64,000 nucleotides of DNA. It comes from Edaphobacter modestus (lineage in GTDB: Bacteria; Acidobacteriota; Terriglobia; Terriglobales; Acidobacteriaceae). The position numbers and the translations under genes are program-made. Under the pieces are notes generated by a model. It saw only the letters and a list, made by a program, of their open reading frames with translations. It did not search any database and was not told the origin of the DNA. Positions 60,501-64,000 of this stretch are shown here, piece after piece. Within the stretch, counting starts at the first letter, position 1; each line of letters starts with the position of its first letter. Where the stretch lies: contig NZ_SHKW01000001.1 in NCBI RefSeq assembly GCF_004217555.1, forward strand, positions 2,790,001 through 2,854,000, given 5' to 3'.

Positions 60501-60941
60501 GTGGCCCAGCAAACTCCATTGCACTTCCTTTTCTACTTCGCCGCACCTCCAGATAAAGTCTGGGAGGGCTTCGTCTCCTCCGAATCCAATCGCATTATCT
60601 TTGCGGGGGCCGAACTCGAAGCCGATCTGAAGCCCGGTGGTCTGATGAACTGGGTCGGCACAGGGACCGACGGTAAGCGCAGCATCTACGTTCGCGGCGA
60701 AGTGCTCCAGTCCGAACCGCTAAAGTTGTTGCAATACACATTCGCCCTTGGCTCTTCCAACAAGGTTTCGCGCGTCACGATAGAGCTTGTGCCAGAGACT
60801 GAGGCCACCAGAGTTTCCGTCACCCATGACCAGTGGGCGGAAGACGACACTGCCTACGTCTCCTGTGCCGATGGCTGGCCACGCATCCTCTCCCGCCTCA
60901 AAACACTGGTCGAAACAGGCAAGACGTTTAAGCCACACTGA
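60501..60941 (+). CDS. SRPBCC / AHSA1-like domain protein
   Basis: 146 residues from the GTG at 60501, selected because GAAGGAG precedes it; an upstream TTG would add 11 odd residues. START-like helix-grip fold: FAAPPDKVWEGFVS at the front, then KPGGLMNWVG and VSVTHDQW. AHSA1-type proteins bind hydrophobic ligands or modulate Hsp90; no specific ligand can be named. A weak -10-like CATAAT lies at 60459-60464. Confidence 0.75.
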   Translation: MAQQTPLHFLFYFAAPPDKVWEGFVSSESNRIIFAGAELEADLKPGGLMNWVGTGTDGKRSIYVRGEVLQSEPLKLLQYTFALGSSNKVSRVTIELVPETEATRVSVTHDQWAEDDTAYVSCADGWPRILSRLKTLVETGKTFKPH

Positions 60942-61044
60942 TGCGTGACGCATCGCCGATGACGAGCCGCGGTGTGCTATGTATGTTGTTGCCAACACAA
61001 GGAGTTTTATTCAACTCTTACCGAAACGAGGAGGGAGGAGGTCC

Positions 61045-64000
61045 TCACCGCCGAACCTCGACGCCATACACCGAAGTCCGCGCAAGGATGTAAAGCGTCC
61101 GCCCATCCTTTCCCCCGAAGATTAGGTTGATCGGACGCTCGGGAACCTTGATCGTATCGATCAACTCGCCCGACGGGTTGTAGACATAGACCTGCCCCGC
61201 AGCAATGTAAACGTTCCCCGCAGCATCCTGCGTAACGCTCTCTCCGCCGCACTCCGCGAAGAGTTTCAGATGGTTCAGCGTCCCGTCGGAACCAACATCC
61301 GCGACATACGTCTTCTGCTCACTCTCGTCGCTCACATAGAACGGCTTGCCTTCCACCGCCCTTCCAAGGCCGAAGGCGCGAAGAACGTCCGCCATCTTCG
61401 TACCGTAGTAGAGTGCGCCGGTAACAAAATCCTCTCCCGCCGGAATAAACGTAGTGCCGTCCGGAGAGACATACTGATACGGCCTCGGAACAGGCACAGC
61501 CTGTACGAAGTCATTCTCATTCCGCCAGTAGTTCACCGGCAGCACAGGAGTCATCCCGTCTCTCGCCGAAGCCTTCTGTGGCTTCAGCAGCGTGATCTCC
61601 TCATCCAGTGCTTCAGGCCTGAAGCTGTACACGGTCCCGTTCCCCGCGTACGAGACCACCATCAGGTCTCCCGCCTTGTCGAAGACCAGCTGAACAGGAT
61701 CGAGCGGACTGTCGCGTACGATGGCCGCTCTCTTCTCCTCCGGAAGCAGGCGATAGATCCGCTGCCAGTGCGCATCGACAAAGTACAGCTGGCCCGCAGG
61801 ATCGACCGCAGCGCCGGAGACGTTGTAGAAGCCACCAGCAAGCCGCTCGAGCTTCGCTCCGTCCGCAAGAACCGGAGAAGCCTTCTGCGGCTGTGTTTCG
61901 GGATCGTCCGATGAAGTATCGATCGTCATCGAGGCGAACTCGCGGTTCCGCACCACCTGCGTTGCTTTGCCATCGATGACGACGGAGTTGTCGAAGGACA
62001 CTTTGTTATCGCCATACACATGGATGTTTCGCAGACGGATGTTATGCGAGTCCGCCACATGAATCGCATTCAGGAAAGGCTGATAGCTGCTCACGACGCG
62101 ATAGCTGTGATAGTTCGCAACCGTAATGTTGCTCGAGCTCTCGATCGACAACGGCAGCGCAAACGGCCCTTCGCCGCGCTCCTCCTCCGTCTGCAACGCA
62201 TAGATCTTCCAGTTCGACGCGTGATCGATCTTGATCTCGTTGCGAACGTGATGCTCGCTCGAAAGCTCGTAGACGCGCCCCTCGGTGGTGGTGTTCGAGA
62301 TCATCATCCCCGCCTGCGCAAACGTGCTCGGCGTCCAGATATTCGCGAACGTTCCACCACCGCCATCCGTCACCCACAGGCTCGGATACTGGCTGTCCCA
62401 CCGTCGATTGAGATCGGTATCCGCCGTATGCGTGTTGTTATAGATCGTGTTGAACGAGACACCGGGAAGCGTCGTTCCATGCCCCCCGAGAAAGCGAACA
62501 TCGTCCATCAACGAATCCTTGCCCGCCATCCACTTCGCACCCACCGCACGGCTGTTGATCCCGTTGGTATAAAGACCGATGCCGGTAACAATATTCGTTC
62601 CGCCCTTTGGAGCCTCCAGCAGCGGCTTCGGAGAGCCCGGCCCCTGGAACCCCGGGGTCGAGTCAGGAATATCGAACTGCGTCGTCGATGGATTCAATCC
62701 AATCAGCACCGTATCCGGACGAAGCGTAATCGTATCGGTAACAATATAGCGACCCGTCGGAATATAGATCGTGCGATGCGCTGCAATCGCCTCGCGGATC
62801 GCTGCCGTGTCGTCCGTACTCCCATCGCCCTTCGCTCCCAGGCTCTTGAGATTCACCCACGTACTCTGTGCCGGAACGGCAGGAATATCTGTCGGCACGA
62901 GCTCAGGCATCGACGAAAGCGAGCTTACATCGAAGTGCGTCTTCACCTCTCCCTTCGCCGAAGGCGTGGCAAAGATCAATCCATGCGTCAGCGCATTCAC
63001 GCGATACATCTCGCCACGGCCCGGAAGTTTGTTCCCGCTCTCACGAAACGCAGCAAAGACCGGAACACGGTGGCAAACAACATCCTCAAGGTTGATCTCT
63101 GTCCGCAGACCAAGATCATTGCTGACGATAACCGCAGGGCCGCTTAGATCCTCGAAGCGAGAGTCCTTCACCCAAAGCTCCTCCGCATAGCCCGGATCGA
63201 TGGAGATCGCGGTAGGAGTATGACGAATCTGTGCCCGGATCAGCGTAAGACCTGCCTCATGTTCCTTGATCGCAGCCTTGCTCTGTCCCTCGAAGGTGGA
63301 ATCCAGCAAGGTAAACTGCCACCCCGGAGAAGGCTTCCGCGTCATAATGCCGTATTGCCCGCCGTAGAAGTGAAGGTCTTCCGCCTCGTTGCCCACATCA
63401 TGAAGCGCGGCCAGCCCCGATCCCACATGAAAGTCCATGTGAGCCAGGTAGCAATGCTGTGCGGCGTGAAAGCGGACCCCGACTGCGGCAGGATTGCCCT
63501 CTTCAATGTCAAGATCGATGTTGCTTACTGCTGAGTAAAACGTCCCTGGATTCGCATCCGCGATCGAAGGATTGATCGGAACCACTCCCGGCACCGGCGT
63601 CTGCGGCCTTCCCTGTCGTATGGGCGCAGCGTTGTTACGCGGACGATTGCCGGTGAACATCACCATGTAACCCATTCCATCCTGGTAGCCCGGCGTGTTC
63701 TTCCCCAGCACAAAGGTGGGACGATTCGCCCCATAACCGATCAGCCGGATGCCTGGCCAGACAAAGACCGTCTTCGAGAGCCTGTAGCGTCCTTCCGGAA
63801 CAAAGACGATTCCCTGCCCCGCCGTCTCCTGCACCTTGTCGATCGCCCTCTGGATCGCTTCCGTATCGTCGCCGATTCCATCGCCATGAAGTCCGCCCTC
63901 GCTACGAACCAGATACACAGCCTTCGCGTCCTCCGGTCGCAGCGGATAATACGAGGTCGAAGCCCATAACGGCATCCCGGCACACACAATCGCAAAGCCC
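61045..64000 (-). CDS. Secreted pectate-lyase-fold / beta-propeller protein, 5'-truncated
   Basis: The frame is open to the last base of the window, so the start lies outside; the outermost residues (GFAIVCAGMPLWAS) look like the end of a signal peptide. About 984 residues are visible. Two Pectate_lyase_3-type beta-helix segments are seen: GDGIGDDTEAIQRAIDKVQ with GIVFVPEGRYRLS near 63,900-63,770, and GDGSTDDTAAIREAIAAH with IYIPTGRYIVTD near 62,830-62,730. The C-terminal third (about 61,870-61,060) has SMP-30/NHL-like blades such as GAAVDPAGQLYFVDA and LVFDKAGDLMVVSY. It may bind or cleave a pectin-like polymer and carry a second sugar-acid module; the combination is unusual. Confidence 0.75.
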   Translation of the reverse strand, partial: GFAIVCAGMPLWASTSYYPLRPEDAKAVYLVRSEGGLHGDGIGDDTEAIQRAIDKVQETAGQGIVFVPEGRYRLSKTVFVWPGIRLIGYGANRPTFVLGKNTPGYQDGMGYMVMFTGNRPRNNAAPIRQGRPQTPVPGVVPINPSIADANPGTFYSAVSNIDLDIEEGNPAAVGVRFHAAQHCYLAHMDFHVGSGLAALHDVGNEAEDLHFYGGQYGIMTRKPSPGWQFTLLDSTFEGQSKAAIKEHEAGLTLIRAQIRHTPTAISIDPGYAEELWVKDSRFEDLSGPAVIVSNDLGLRTEINLEDVVCHRVPVFAAFRESGNKLPGRGEMYRVNALTHGLIFATPSAKGEVKTHFDVSSLSSMPELVPTDIPAVPAQSTWVNLKSLGAKGDGSTDDTAAIREAIAAHRTIYIPTGRYIVTDTITLRPDTVLIGLNPSTTQFDIPDSTPGFQGPGSPKPLLEAPKGGTNIVTGIGLYTNGINSRAVGAKWMAGKDSLMDDVRFLGGHGTTLPGVSFNTIYNNTHTADTDLNRRWDSQYPSLWVTDGGGGTFANIWTPSTFAQAGMMISNTTTEGRVYELSSEHHVRNEIKIDHASNWKIYALQTEEERGEGPFALPLSIESSSNITVANYHSYRVVSSYQPFLNAIHVADSHNIRLRNIHVYGDNKVSFDNSVVIDGKATQVVRNREFASMTIDTSSDDPETQPQKASPVLADGAKLERLAGGFYNVSGAAVDPAGQLYFVDAHWQRIYRLLPEEKRAAIVRDSPLDPVQLVFDKAGDLMVVSYAGNGTVYSFRPEALDEEITLLKPQKASARDGMTPVLPVNYWRNENDFVQAVPVPRPYQYVSPDGTTFIPAGEDFVTGALYYGTKMADVLRAFGLGRAVEGKPFYVSDESEQKTYVADVGSDGTLNHLKLFAECGGESVTQDAAGNVYIAAGQVYVYNPSGELIDTIKVPERPINLIFGGKDGRTLYILARTSVYGVEVRR

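Overview
The window looks like chromosomal DNA of an acidobacterium, most likely class Terriglobia / family Acidobacteriaceae (Edaphobacter-Granulicella-Terriglobus type). This is an inference from protein character, not a database result. The clues are a GC-rich genome, a roughly 1,160-residue Oar-like TonB-dependent receptor with an N-terminal carboxypeptidase-regulatory domain, two PEP-CTERM secreted proteins, many secreted glycoside hydrolases, and a REP-like repeat of a kind I associate with these genomes. I found no rRNA, tRNA, CRISPR array, transposase, integrase or phage gene. Coding density is high and no clear pseudogene was seen.

Layout. 1-4.7 kb: a truncated hypothetical gene, the rRNA methyltransferase gene rlmD and the DNA-uptake channel gene comEC. 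4.8-8.3 kb: a CHRD/PEP-CTERM protein, a small coiled-coil protein, a GNAT, a PNPOx-like protein and a GH27 alpha-galactosidase. 8.4-22.5 kb (all minus strand): GH15 glucoamylase, tkt, an SDR, gnd, zwf, pgl, glk, an M1 aminopeptidase and an MFS transporter. This is a near-complete path from alpha-glucan to glucose, glucose-6-phosphate, the oxidative pentose phosphate steps and transketolase. 22.7-27 kb: Mn-type superoxide dismutase, a second SDR, a GH130-type protein and a CE15-type glucuronoyl esterase. 27.3-29.2 kb: typA.

29.4-33.5 kb: the most intriguing unit, a cysteine-dioxygenase-like cupin followed by a tightly packed circularly permuted ATP-grasp / alpha-E / transglutaminase-like trio, which looks like an uncharacterised peptide or amide-bond system. 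33.5-35.7 kb: a DprE2/DprE1-like epimerase pair. 35.8-39.8 kb: rplT and rpmI (no infC beside them, and a terminator-like hairpin between them), then gyrB. 39.9-46.6 kb: a DUF4114-like PEP-CTERM protein, adenosine deaminase, an APC permease, a 51-residue Lys/Arg-rich protein and a PcrA/UvrD helicase with a long acidic insert carrying a REP-like repeat in frame. 46.8-53.9 kb: a small secreted protein, a LOG-family protein, a DUF971 protein, a TauE/SafE permease, an orphan OppF-type ATPase overlapping a Tat-exported amidase, and htpG. 54-64 kb: a formylglycine-generating enzyme, the Oar-like receptor, a GH39 glycosidase, an SRPBCC protein and a truncated two-part secreted pectate-lyase-fold/beta-propeller protein.

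Taken together the window mixes housekeeping genes with plant-polymer use (galactosides, mannosides, xylan/glucuronoxylan, pectin-like and alpha-glucan substrates). Gene starts were revised where an upstream extension overlapped a neighbour or where a ribosome binding site or signal peptide favoured a later codon.
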